In this document: positions 7,660 to 15,833 of the stretch, one piece after another
Numbering within the stretch: position 1 is the first letter of the stretch
Layout: each line of letters opens with the position of its first letter
Assembly (NCBI GenBank): GCA_036399055.1
Contig: DASWNX010000018.1
Span: 62,001 to 126,000, forward strand
Direction: 5' to 3'
Origin: Jatrophihabitans sp.
GTDB taxonomy: Bacteria; Actinomycetota; Actinomycetes; Mycobacteriales; Jatrophihabitantaceae
Length of the DNA stretch: 64,000 bases
Notes under the pieces: generated by a model
What the model was told of the DNA's origin: nothing
What the model saw: the letters and a program-made list of their open reading frames with translations, nothing else
The model's database searches: none
Made by a program: the position numbers and the translations under genes

Positions 7660-9738
7660 GTGGCTGACCTCGGCGCGGTCTTCACCACGAGGCGGATCGG
7701 CCGGCTGAGGCTCCCGCATCGGGTGATCATGGGCGCGATGCATCTGGGGATCGAGGCGCGCGATGACGGCGGTGCGGCGTTGGCCGCGTTCTACGCCGAG
7801 CGAGCCCGTGGCGGCGCCGGCCTGATGGTCACCGGCGGCGTCGCGGTGAGCACGGTGGGCGCGGGCGGCCCGGCATACGGCGTGCTGGCCGACGCGCGGT
7901 TCCGAGCCAGGCTGCGCCGGGTCACCGACGAGGTGCACGGCGCCGGTGGGTTGATCGCCCTGCAGCTGTTCCACGCCGGCCGCTACGCGCCGCTGTCCGA
8001 GGCCGGCGCGCCGCTCGCGCCGTCGGCGGTCTACAGCGGGTTCTCCCGCTGCGAGCCATCGGCGATGACCGACCGGCAGGTTCGCGACGCCATCGACGAC
8101 TTCGCGCGCGGCGCGGCGTGGGCGGCCGAGTTGGGCTTCGACGCGGTGGAGGTGATGGGCTCGGAGGGGTATCTGATCGATCAGTTCCTCTCGCCGCTGA
8201 CCAACCTTCGCGATGACGAGTGGGGCGGTGACGCCACCGGCCGCACCCGGTTCGGCGCCGAGGTGACCCGGGCGGTCCGCGCCGCCACCGAGCTGCCGGT
8301 GATCGTGCGGTTCACCGGCCTGGACCTGGTCGCCGGCGGCGCCGATCGGGCCGACGTGCTCACCTTCGCCCGCGCCCTGGCCGCGGCCGGCGCGGACGCC
8401 CTCAACGTCGGCGTCGGCTGGCACGAGGCGAAGGTTCCCAGCGTCCAGGCGATCGTGCCGCCCGGTGTGTGGGCGCCGGTGGCCGCCGAGATCAAGGCTG
8501 AGCTGACCCGGGCGGGCGCGGCCGGGCTGCCGGTGATCGCCAGCAACCGGGTGAACCGCCTGGAGCTCGCCGCCGCCGTCCTGACCGAGACGGCCATCGA
8601 CTTCGTGTCGATGGCCCGCCCCTTCCTCGCCGACCCCGACCTGATCGCCGCCACCCGCGCCGGCCGCCGGGTGAACCTCTGCATCGGCTGTAACCAGGCC
8701 TGTGTCGATCGTTCGCTGGCCGGCCGCGAGGTGTCCTGCATGGTCAACCCCAGGGCCGGTCGAGAGGCTGTTCCCGCGCCGGTCCGCACTCCGGCGGCGC
8801 GCCGGATCGCGGTCATCGGCGGTGGTCCCGCCGGCCTGCAGGCTGCCCTGCAGGCGGCGCGCGCAGGGCATCAGGTCGAGCTCTACGAGAGGTCAGAGGC
8901 ACTGGGCGGGCAGTTCCTGCTGGCCCGCCGGGTGCCCGGCAAAGCCGACTACGGCGCCACCGTCGACTACTTCGCCGCCGAGCTGGCGCGCCTGGGCGTC
9001 GGAGTCCACCTCGGGCGCGCCGTCGGCCCGCAGGACCTGGAACTGCTGCGCTCACACGACGGCGTGATAGTCGCCAGCGGCGTGCGTCCGCGCCCGCTGG
9101 CGCTTGCGGGCGCGGACCTGCCGCACGTGCGCAGCTATCCCGAGGCGTTCGCCGACGGCGCCCTGCGCGGTCGCGTGGTGATCATCGGCGGCGGCGGGAT
9201 CGCGGTCGACATCGCCCACCTGGCAAGCCGGGGCACGACCTCGCTGCCTGACTCCGAGCGGTTCCTGCGCGAGCACGGCGTCCTCGGCGGCCCCGTTCCG
9301 GTCACCGGCCGCCACGAGGTCACCGTGGTGCACCGCGGCGCCAGCCTCGCCGCACGCACCGGGCGCTCGACCCGGTGGGCGGTGCTCGGCGAGCTGCGCG
9401 GCCAAGGCGTGCAGGTCCTGACCGGTGTGCGGTGCCGCCGGATCACCGCCGAGGGCGTGCACGTCACCGACGCCCAGGGCGCTGACCTTGTGGTGCCGGC
9501 CGACACCGTGGTGGTCGCGGTGGGTCAGCTGGCTGAGGCCATCGTCCCGGCGCTCGCCCGGCGGGCCGGGATCTGGCACCGTGTCGTCGGCGGCGCCCGT
9601 GAGGCGAGCCAGCTCGACGCGGTGCGAGCCTTCGCCGAGGGCTACGCCGCCGCTGTCGAGATCGACCAGCAGGACGCAGGCGACGGCGAACCCGCTGGTC
9701 TCGCACTGAGCGCGAGGGCGTGCGAAAACCGGCGCTGA
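7660..9738 (+). CDS. 2,4-dienoyl-CoA reductase-like Fe-S flavoprotein
   Basis: A 692-aa old-yellow-enzyme fusion. An FMN TIM barrel (about 1-330) is followed by a cysteine cluster C341, C344, C348, C360 (C-x2-C-x3-C-x11-C) for one [4Fe-4S], then an FAD/NAD(P) module with GGGPAG near 385 and GGGGIA near 510. This is the FadH layout: NADPH electrons pass through FAD, Fe-S and FMN to a dienoyl-CoA. The barrel has VMGSEGYLIDQFLSP, typical of the family. The start is the GTG two bases after the SDR stop; a TTG at 7645 is possible. Its place behind a CoA ligase, a dehydrogenase and an enoyl reductase suggests stepwise reduction of a cyclic dienoyl-CoA. Confidence 0.88.
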   Translation: MADLGAVFTTRRIGRLRLPHRVIMGAMHLGIEARDDGGAALAAFYAERARGGAGLMVTGGVAVSTVGAGGPAYGVLADARFRARLRRVTDEVHGAGGLIALQLFHAGRYAPLSEAGAPLAPSAVYSGFSRCEPSAMTDRQVRDAIDDFARGAAWAAELGFDAVEVMGSEGYLIDQFLSPLTNLRDDEWGGDATGRTRFGAEVTRAVRAATELPVIVRFTGLDLVAGGADRADVLTFARALAAAGADALNVGVGWHEAKVPSVQAIVPPGVWAPVAAEIKAELTRAGAAGLPVIASNRVNRLELAAAVLTETAIDFVSMARPFLADPDLIAATRAGRRVNLCIGCNQACVDRSLAGREVSCMVNPRAGREAVPAPVRTPAARRIAVIGGGPAGLQAALQAARAGHQVELYERSEALGGQFLLARRVPGKADYGATVDYFAAELARLGVGVHLGRAVGPQDLELLRSHDGVIVASGVRPRPLALAGADLPHVRSYPEAFADGALRGRVVIIGGGGIAVDIAHLASRGTTSLPDSERFLREHGVLGGPVPVTGRHEVTVVHRGASLAARTGRSTRWAVLGELRGQGVQVLTGVRCRRITAEGVHVTDAQGADLVVPADTVVVAVGQLAEAIVPALARRAGIWHRVVGGAREASQLDAVRAFAEGYAAAVEIDQQDAGDGEPAGLALSARACENRR

Positions 9739-10031
9739 AACATACCAAGTGGTCTGGTCACACCCCTTGGTCCAGATTCATCCCCTGGAAGGGGTTTATC
9801 GCGGCGGCCATGACGAGTGCAGGCGCCAAAGGCAAGCGTTGTGCCTGACGTCCGAGTCGTCGAACCCGGTCCGCAGAGCGCTGTATGTGACAGCTGACCC
9901 TGGAGGGTCGTTGGCATCCGAGCAGCCCCGCTGGTCGCCGGCCGACGGTAATCCTGCCTAAGAACCACGATGATCGAGGACGGCCCGGTAAGCTCGGCAA
10001 TCATGACCCGCCACGACCGGCCTGCTGGCCG

Positions 10032-11102
10032 ATGATCGCCGGTCACTGGGATGTCGTGGTCGTCGGCGCTCGGATCGCGGGCGCGGCCACCGCGTGGGCA
10101 CTTGCTCCGTATGCGAAGAAGATCCTGGTCGTCGACGCCTCGCAGGCCACCTCGTTCTGGCCGCAGCAGTCGACCTGGGACCGAGACGGCGCCCTGCTGT
10201 GGGCTGACCTCGGCCTGCACGAGACGGTGCTGGCCTGCGGCGCGCCGCCCACGTACGGCCACACCTTCCGCGCCGACGGCGAGGTCACCGAGCAGGACTA
10301 CCCGCGACAGGACGCCTACTCCTACCGGATGACCGCGCCGCGCGAGGTGCTCGACCCGGCGCTGTTGCGGGCGGCCCAGAGCCGGAACAACGTCACCGTG
10401 CTGCGTCCCGCCCGGGTGCGCGACATCGCCATCCAGGGCGGGCGGGTGCAGGGGGTGACGGTCCGTCACCAGGGCGCGGAGCACCCGGTCAGCTGTGACC
10501 TGTTGGTGCTGGCCGACGGCCGGCTGTCCCGTAACGCCGACCGGGTCGGCGCTGTGCCCTACCAGGTCATCCCCTCGCCATGGGTCGCGATGCTGGCCTA
10601 CTTCGCCGACCTGCCGCTGCCCTCCGACCGCGGCTACATCTGCTTGCAACGGGACAACGTGGCCATCTCGACACCGTGCGGTCCCCGGCAGTGGTGCGTC
10701 TCGACCGACATGCACCAGGCCATGCTCGACGCCTCGGGCCGGCACCCCGCGCAGGAGTTCGCCCGGATCATCGCCGAGGACCCGCATCTGGGCCCGGCGG
10801 TGGCGGCCGGGCGGCGGATCTCGCCGGTGGGCGGCGCCGGCAAGCTGCGTATGCAGCGCCGCCCGATGAGCGGGCCGGGCTGGTGCCTGGTCGGTGACGC
10901 CGGCTACCACCTGGACCCGGTGGTCGCGCGTGGCACCAAGGCCGCCCTGGTCGCGGCCCAGCTCCTGCGAGACCGGGTCGCTGCCGCCGGTGAGGTCCGG
11001 GGCGCGATCCTGGAAGGCCTCACCGAGCAGCGCGACGCGGCCATGCAGCCGGACTGGGAGCTGGCCGAGCAGGCCTGCCTGCCTGCGCCGTCCCGCGTCT
11101 GA
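10032..11102 (+). CDS. FAD-dependent oxidoreductase
   Basis: The 356-aa protein opens with an FAD Rossmann fold, VVVVGARIAGAATA (residues 8-21), in which the usual GAGPAG is GARIAG as in many actinobacterial flavoproteins. A second FAD motif, CLVGDAGYHLDPVVARGTKAA, lies in the last quarter. It belongs to the broad geranylgeranyl-reductase/halogenase-like monooxygenase group; the W-x-W-x-I-P halogenase motif is not seen. It follows the acyl-CoA operon after a 293-bp gap with no gene, so it may have its own promoter. Role unknown; metabolite tailoring is plausible from context. Confidence 0.75.
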   Translation: MIAGHWDVVVVGARIAGAATAWALAPYAKKILVVDASQATSFWPQQSTWDRDGALLWADLGLHETVLACGAPPTYGHTFRADGEVTEQDYPRQDAYSYRMTAPREVLDPALLRAAQSRNNVTVLRPARVRDIAIQGGRVQGVTVRHQGAEHPVSCDLLVLADGRLSRNADRVGAVPYQVIPSPWVAMLAYFADLPLPSDRGYICLQRDNVAISTPCGPRQWCVSTDMHQAMLDASGRHPAQEFARIIAEDPHLGPAVAAGRRISPVGGAGKLRMQRRPMSGPGWCLVGDAGYHLDPVVARGTKAALVAAQLLRDRVAAAGEVRGAILEGLTEQRDAAMQPDWELAEQACLPAPSRV

Positions 11103-11230
11103 GGACTTGATGGCCGGCAGCCGCGTCGAGCCGGGACCCGGGTGAGCCGGCCGCATCGCCGGCCCGGGCCCGGCGCAGGGCGCCCGTGACACCTATGGTG
11201 GACTGGATCAGGTGCGGACGGGGGACAGAC

Positions 11231-11743
11231 GTGCTATTCCGGTACCCGGTGGCTGGCGCGGCGCTGCTGCTGCTCATCGGATGCACCACCGCTGAGGAGC
11301 CGAGCATCCCGCAGCCGCCGCCCAATGCCTCGCGGCCGCCGCTGTCCACGGCGCCGCCCCCGAGCCCGGTCAAGCCCGACCCTTCGCTGGTGCCGCCGGA
11401 GCTGGCCAAGTACTGCCGCTCCGGCTTTCCGTTGGAAGGGGTCTACTCACCGCACCGGCTGACCGTCAAGCAGCGTTGCGTGGCGGTCACCGGGATCGCC
11501 TGGGCGATCAACCGCGAGCATGACGGTGACATGCACATCTCGCTGACCGGGGTCAATCCGAAGTGGCTCAACGCGGTCAATATGCAGCGCTCGAGCCAGA
11601 GTCTGGTGATCGAGGTGGTGCCCTCGATCCCGATGCAGATGCCGCCGCTGAAATCCCGGGTGACGATCGTCGGCCCGTGGGTTCTGGACACCCAGACCGG
11701 CTGGATGGAGATCCATCCGGTCTGGGCGATCCTGCCGGCCTGA
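11231..11743 (+). CDS. Putative lipoprotein
   Basis: A 170-aa protein of unknown function. The GTG start is preceded by GGGGGA, and the N-terminus is a signal peptide ending in the lipobox LIGC with Cys18 as lipidation site. A Pro/Ser-rich linker of about 50 residues follows (many PP and PPPS steps), as in exported proteins that need to stand off the membrane. The small folded C-terminal domain contains HISLTGVNPKWLN and ends MEIHPVWAILPA. That ending (measurement against a stated phrase such as EIHP) resembles small actinobacterial secreted domains, but I cannot name it. It converges with the Pit transporter gene. Confidence 0.7.
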   Translation: MLFRYPVAGAALLLLIGCTTAEEPSIPQPPPNASRPPLSTAPPPSPVKPDPSLVPPELAKYCRSGFPLEGVYSPHRLTVKQRCVAVTGIAWAINREHDGDMHISLTGVNPKWLNAVNMQRSSQSLVIEVVPSIPMQMPPLKSRVTIVGPWVLDTQTGWMEIHPVWAILPA

Positions 11744-11790
11744 GCGGGCGCCTGCCGAGGGCACGTGCTGTCTGAGCGGGTTTGAGCGGC

Positions 11791-12798
11791 TCAGCTGAGC
11801 GGGCGCAGCAGCACCCACATCAGCGCGGCCACCCCGGCCGAGGCGGGGATCGTCAGGATCCAGGCGCTGACGATGTTGCCGGCCACCCCCCACCGGACCG
11901 CGGACAGCCGTCGGGTGGCGCCCGCGCCCATGATCGAGGTGCTGATGACGTGCGTGGTCGAGATCGGCAGGCCGAACTGGGCGGTGGTGAACAGCACCCC
12001 ACTGGCCACCGACTGGGCCGCGAAGCCGCTGACCGGGTTGAGCGAGTAGATCCGCCGGCCCATGGTGCGCATGATCCGCCAGCCGCCGGCGTAGGTGCCC
12101 GCGGCGATCGCGCCGGCCGCGGACAGGATCACCCACAACGGGATGGCCTCGTCCTGGCCGAGGTGGCCTGAGACGATCAATGTGATCGCGATCACACCCA
12201 TGGTCTTCTGGGCGTCTTGGCTGCCGTGCCCGAACGCCATCGCCGCCGAGCTGACCACCTGCGCCCAGCGGAACCTGCGGTGGGTCCGGTGGTAGTTGGA
12301 CCGGCGGAACAACCAGAGCAGCGACAGCATGAACAGGTAGCCCAGAACCAGGCCGGTCAGCGGGGAGGCGACCATCGGGATGACCACCTTGTCGAGCATG
12401 TTGGCCCACTGGACGCCTTCTGAGCCCGCCAGCGCCGCGCCGATCAGCCCGCCGATCAAGGCGTGCGAGGACGAGGAGGGCAACCCGAACCACCAGGTGC
12501 CCAGATTCCAGACGATCGCCCCCAGCAGGCCTGCCATCACGATGATCAGCCCGTCCCGGCCGGTGGGCGGGTCGATGATGCCCTTGCCGACGGTGGCGGC
12601 CACCTTGGTCGACACCAGGGCGCCCAGCACGTTCATGATCGCGGCCATCGCCAGCGCGATCCGGGGGGTCATCGCCCGGGTCGACACCGCCGTCGCGATC
12701 GCGTTGGCCGCGTCGTGGAATCCGTTGGTGTAGTCGAAGGCCAGCGCGACGACGACGATCACGATCGCGAGCGCGGTGATGCTCACGCCAGGGACCAC
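11791..12798 (-). CDS. pit: Low-affinity inorganic phosphate transporter, PiT family
   Basis: The 335-aa membrane protein has the two PiT signatures: DYTNGFHDAANAIATAVST near residues 23-41 and GLPSSSSHALIGG near 105-117. About ten hydrophobic segments are visible. PiT proteins symport metal-phosphate complexes with H+. The gene lies 37 bp after a PhoU-like DUF47 gene on the same strand, a standard pairing in which the DUF47 protein modulates the transporter. The GTG start at 12798 gives the full first helix; a second GTG four codons in is possible. Confidence 0.93.
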   Translation of the reverse strand: MVPGVSITALAIVIVVVALAFDYTNGFHDAANAIATAVSTRAMTPRIALAMAAIMNVLGALVSTKVAATVGKGIIDPPTGRDGLIIVMAGLLGAIVWNLGTWWFGLPSSSSHALIGGLIGAALAGSEGVQWANMLDKVVIPMVASPLTGLVLGYLFMLSLLWLFRRSNYHRTHRRFRWAQVVSSAAMAFGHGSQDAQKTMGVIAITLIVSGHLGQDEAIPLWVILSAAGAIAAGTYAGGWRIMRTMGRRIYSLNPVSGFAAQSVASGVLFTTAQFGLPISTTHVISTSIMGAGATRRLSAVRWGVAGNIVSAWILTIPASAGVAALMWVLLRPLS

Positions 12799-12835
12799 CA
12801 GCGCCGATCAGCCCCTGCCGGCTGGGCCGGGCGGG

Positions 12836-13453
12836 TCACGACTCCTTCACCGCGATCGTCTCCACCGCGTGCGCGACGTGCTCGAGGGCGTCGGCAGCCT
12901 CTTCGAGCAGGTCGGCGACCTCGCGCAGCTTGAGGACCTGCAGGGTGTCATAGCCGCCGCCGAACAGCTGCGACAGCAGCTTGCGGTACACCTGGTCTGC
13001 CTCGTTCTCGAGCTCGTTGACCTTGATCCAGTACGGCTCCAGGTCCTGCAGGGTCACCAGCCGCGCCATCGCCTCCGCTGTCTCGATCGAGGCCAACCGC
13101 ACCAGGCGGATCTGGTCCATCAACAGCGTCGGCAGCTCGCCGACGTCAGCGAGCACGATGAAGTCGGTGGCCTCGTCCATGGCGTCCACCACGTCGTCCA
13201 GAGCGCTGGCCAGCCGGTAGATGTCCTCGCGGTCGAAGGGCGTCACGAAGCTCTTGTTCAGCTGCCGCAGGATGCGGTGGGTGACCGCGTCACCGGCGTG
13301 CTCGAGGTCGCGCATGGCGGCCGCGATCTTGGCGCGGTCGGCGTCGGGCTCGCACAACCCGGCCAGCACGTCCGCCGAAGCCGCGACGTTGCGGCCGCCC
13401 TCGGCGAGCAGATCGTAGAACGCGGTGTCCCTCGGAGTGAATCGTCCTGCCAT
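12836..13453 (-). CDS. PhoU-like DUF47 phosphate transport regulator
   Basis: A 205-aa, mostly helical, acidic protein with the two-repeat PhoU/DUF47 pattern. It contains acidic metal-binding stretches such as LEHAGDAVTHRI and DREDIYRLASALDDVVDAMDE in the first half, and ELENEADQVYRKLL and REVADLLEEAADALE in the second. Such proteins bind metals and modulate adjacent PiT transporters. The ATG at 13453 has GAGGG five bases upstream and is preferred to the GTG at 13459. It is the first gene of a two-gene leftward operon with pit. Confidence 0.88.
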   Translation of the reverse strand: MAGRFTPRDTAFYDLLAEGGRNVAASADVLAGLCEPDADRAKIAAAMRDLEHAGDAVTHRILRQLNKSFVTPFDREDIYRLASALDDVVDAMDEATDFIVLADVGELPTLLMDQIRLVRLASIETAEAMARLVTLQDLEPYWIKVNELENEADQVYRKLLSQLFGGGYDTLQVLKLREVADLLEEAADALEHVAHAVETIAVKES

Positions 13454-13739
13454 TGCCACCCTCGACGTCGCTGGGCCCGGCGGTTGGCTTCACCTGCCGG
13501 AGAGATACTCGCCAGACAGTAGCGGGTTCACCACTCACCAGTGCGCCGGCCACGGCTGCCACCCACGGGTCGGCCGGGCCGCACCACCGGTCGAACGACC
13601 GTAATAGTGTATTTGCCCTGTTGATTACTAATCGGCCGAAGGCCCGTTGGCGATTCCGGCGTCTGGCGAGCACCGATTACACTCACCGAATGCGCGAATC
13701 GTCCGAAGCGGTCCCGCTGAAAGATTGGCTGTAGTCCTG

Positions 13740-14591
13740 GTGGCAGTGGTGACGAGTGATGCGCCCAAGATGCTCGCGGTCAGCGACCTGCACATGGGCT
13801 ATGCCGACAACCGGCAAGTGGTGGACCGCCTGCAGCCGACCACCGATCAGGACTGGCTGCTGGTCGCAGGCGACGTCGGCGAGGTGGCCGAGCAGATCCA
13901 GCGCACGCTGGCGACCTTGCGCAGCCGGTTCTCCACCGTCGTGTGGGTGCCGGGCAACCACGAGCTCTGGTCGCACAACTCCGACCCGCTGTCCTTGCGG
14001 GGGGACTACCGCTACCAGCACCTGGTGCGGCTCTGCCGCGACATCGGAGTGCTCACGCCCGAGGACCCCTACCCCGTCTGGACCGGCGACGGCGGGCCGG
14101 TCACCGTCGCCCCGCTGTTCCTGCTCTATGACTACACCTTTCGGCCCCCGGGCGTGGACACCCAGGAGGCGGCGCTCGCCCTGGCCTACGAGACCGGCAT
14201 CGTCTGCACCGACGAGCAGCTGCTGCACCCTGACCCGTACCCCAGCCGGGAAGCCTGGTGCCGCGCCCGGGTGGAGTACACGATGCGTCGCCTGGACGCG
14301 CGCGACCCCGAGATCCCGACGGTGCTGGTCAACCACTACCCGCTGACCCGGCTGCCGACCCTGATCCTGCGCTATCCCGAGTTCGCCCAGTGGTGCGGAA
14401 CCGAGCTGACCGCCGACTGGCATCAGCGCTACGCGGCCAAGACGGTGGTGTACGGCCACCTGCACATCCCGCGGACCACGTTCGAGGACGGCACCCGGTT
14501 CGAAGAGGTCTCCCTCGGTTATCCCCGCGAGTGGCGCGGTCGCAGCCAGCCCAGGCAATGGCCGCGTCAGATCCTGCCCGTGCCGGCGTGA
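13740..14591 (+). CDS. pptH: Metallophosphoesterase, PptH-like phosphopantetheinyl hydrolase
   Basis: The product (about 283 aa) has the full calcineurin-like metal site: SDLHMG near the N-terminus, AGDVGE, GNHELW, NHYPL and a closing YGHLHIPR. In Mycobacterium tuberculosis a phosphoesterase gene, Rv2795c (PptH), adjoins pptT and its product strips 4'-phosphopantetheine from carrier proteins. Here too the phosphoesterase stop overlaps the start of a phosphopantetheinyl transferase (GTGA). That gene pairing is the main reason for the specific name. The start is uncertain among GTGs at 13740-13749 and the ATG at 13770; similarity begins at MLAVSDLH. Confidence 0.8.
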   Translation: MAVVTSDAPKMLAVSDLHMGYADNRQVVDRLQPTTDQDWLLVAGDVGEVAEQIQRTLATLRSRFSTVVWVPGNHELWSHNSDPLSLRGDYRYQHLVRLCRDIGVLTPEDPYPVWTGDGGPVTVAPLFLLYDYTFRPPGVDTQEAALALAYETGIVCTDEQLLHPDPYPSREAWCRARVEYTMRRLDARDPEIPTVLVNHYPLTRLPTLILRYPEFAQWCGTELTADWHQRYAAKTVVYGHLHIPRTTFEDGTRFEEVSLGYPREWRGRSQPRQWPRQILPVPA

Positions 14592-15253
14592 TCGAGCGCC
14601 TGCTGCCCTCGTGGGTGCGGGCTGTGGACACCACTTCCGACGCCTCTGAGGACTTGCTCTGGCCTGCCGAGCGGGCTGTTCTCCAGCAGGCGGTCGCCAA
14701 GCGGCGGGTCGAGTTCACCACCGTCCGCGTCTGCGCCCGGGCCGCGCTCGCCGAGCTGGGGGTGCCCCCGGCGCCGATCCTGCCCGGCGCCCGCGGGGCT
14801 CCCAGCTGGCCGGCGGGCATCGTCGGCAGCATGACGCACTGCGCCGGCTACCGGGGCGCGGCGGTCGCCTCAGACAAGCTCGCCGCGAGCATCGGCATCG
14901 ACGCCGAGCCGCACGGGCCGCTGCCCGAAGGCGTGCTGGAGGCGATCGCCCTGCCGCAGGAGCACAGCTGGCTTGCCGAACTGGCGGCCAGCGCCCCGCA
15001 GGTGCACTGGGACCGGTTGCTGTTCAGCATGAAGGAGTCGGTGTACAAGGCGTGGTTTCCGCTCACCGGCAAATGGTTGGACTTCTCCGGGGCCTGCATC
15101 ACCGTCGAGCCGGCGGCCGGTTCCTTCACCGCCGTGCTCCAGGTGCCCGGACCGGTGCTGAACGGGCGCGAGCTGACCACCTTCACCGGTCGGTTCAGCA
15201 CGTCTGACACCTTGGTGCTGACCGCTATCACAGTGCCTGCCGACGCCGGCTGA
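14588..15253 (+). CDS. pptT: 4'-phosphopantetheinyl transferase, PptT/Sfp type
   Basis: The 221-aa enzyme transfers phosphopantetheine from CoA to carrier proteins of polyketide, fatty-acid or peptide synthases. The Mg-binding IGIDAEP has Asp105 and Glu107, and the third motif FSMKESVYKAW has Glu150 and Lys154. The RxxF-x-T-V-R-x-CAR segment near 40-52 and GSMTHCAGY near 80-88 match the EntD/PptT subfamily. The GTG start overlaps the pptH-like stop by four bases, so production of the adding and removing enzymes is probably coupled. It could serve the metabolite locus at the left of the window as well as primary carriers. Confidence 0.9.
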   Translation: MIERLLPSWVRAVDTTSDASEDLLWPAERAVLQQAVAKRRVEFTTVRVCARAALAELGVPPAPILPGARGAPSWPAGIVGSMTHCAGYRGAAVASDKLAASIGIDAEPHGPLPEGVLEAIALPQEHSWLAELAASAPQVHWDRLLFSMKESVYKAWFPLTGKWLDFSGACITVEPAAGSFTAVLQVPGPVLNGRELTTFTGRFSTSDTLVLTAITVPADAG

Positions 15254-15542
15254 GCGAAGACGGCGCAGGTTCGCGACCGGGGCGGGCGAGGTCGGCTTCG
15301 CGCAGCTGGAGCCATGGGGCATCCGGCGGCGCCAGGCATGAGCTCTTCGGGCTCCAGGGCGCCGGCGCTGCGCACTGTATGACCGCTACGTCGATTTCAA
15401 CGGTCCCTGGCGCTGCGTGTTCTGAGCGCGAGTGCGGCAATCAATTCCTTGAGCGGTTATATTCTCCGCTCTGATCCCCACGCGCCGTGGCTTTAGCTGT
15501 CTACAAGAGCGGTCTATCGCCCGCTACATCGCCGGTATCTAA

Positions 15543-15586
15543 TTCCAGACAGTCTGGTGGTGGCTTCCAGACGGTCTGGTGGTGGC
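15543..15586. promoter_or_regulatory. Tandem 22-bp repeat with palindromic operator CCAGACNGTCTGG
   Basis: Two adjacent 22-bp units (15543-15564 and 15565-15586) match at 21 of 22 positions. Each holds a 13-bp perfect palindrome, CCAGAC-A-GTCTGG and CCAGAC-G-GTCTGG, and the centres are 22 bp apart, so they face the same side of the helix. The only difference is the central base. They lie in the 580-bp region between pptT and the PAS-LuxR gene, in which I see no gene; the stretch 15440-15540 is AT-richer and may hold a promoter. Confidence 0.6.
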
Positions 15587-15833
15587 CGCCTAGTCGGTTG
15601 CCGATAACCCCCGCAGCGGCCCGCCCGCCCGTTCAGTGATCTCGTTTGACCTTACGTTGCCGGATGTTCTGCAGACACCGCAGCCGGCAGCCGAGGATTT
15701 CCCGACGTGATCATGAGGACGAAGCATCGGAAAAGGCGGGACACTATGTCTATGGTTGGATAGCGACCAACAGTCAAGACTTACCTGCAATGCCTCGTTA
15801 CCGTTTGTCCTCAGAAACTGGAGGGCCCTCGGC

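Noticed and set aside
10032..11102. Tryptophan halogenase assignment for the FAD oxidoreductase
   Set aside because: The W-x-W-x-I-P motif and the catalytic lysine context of halogenases are not seen.
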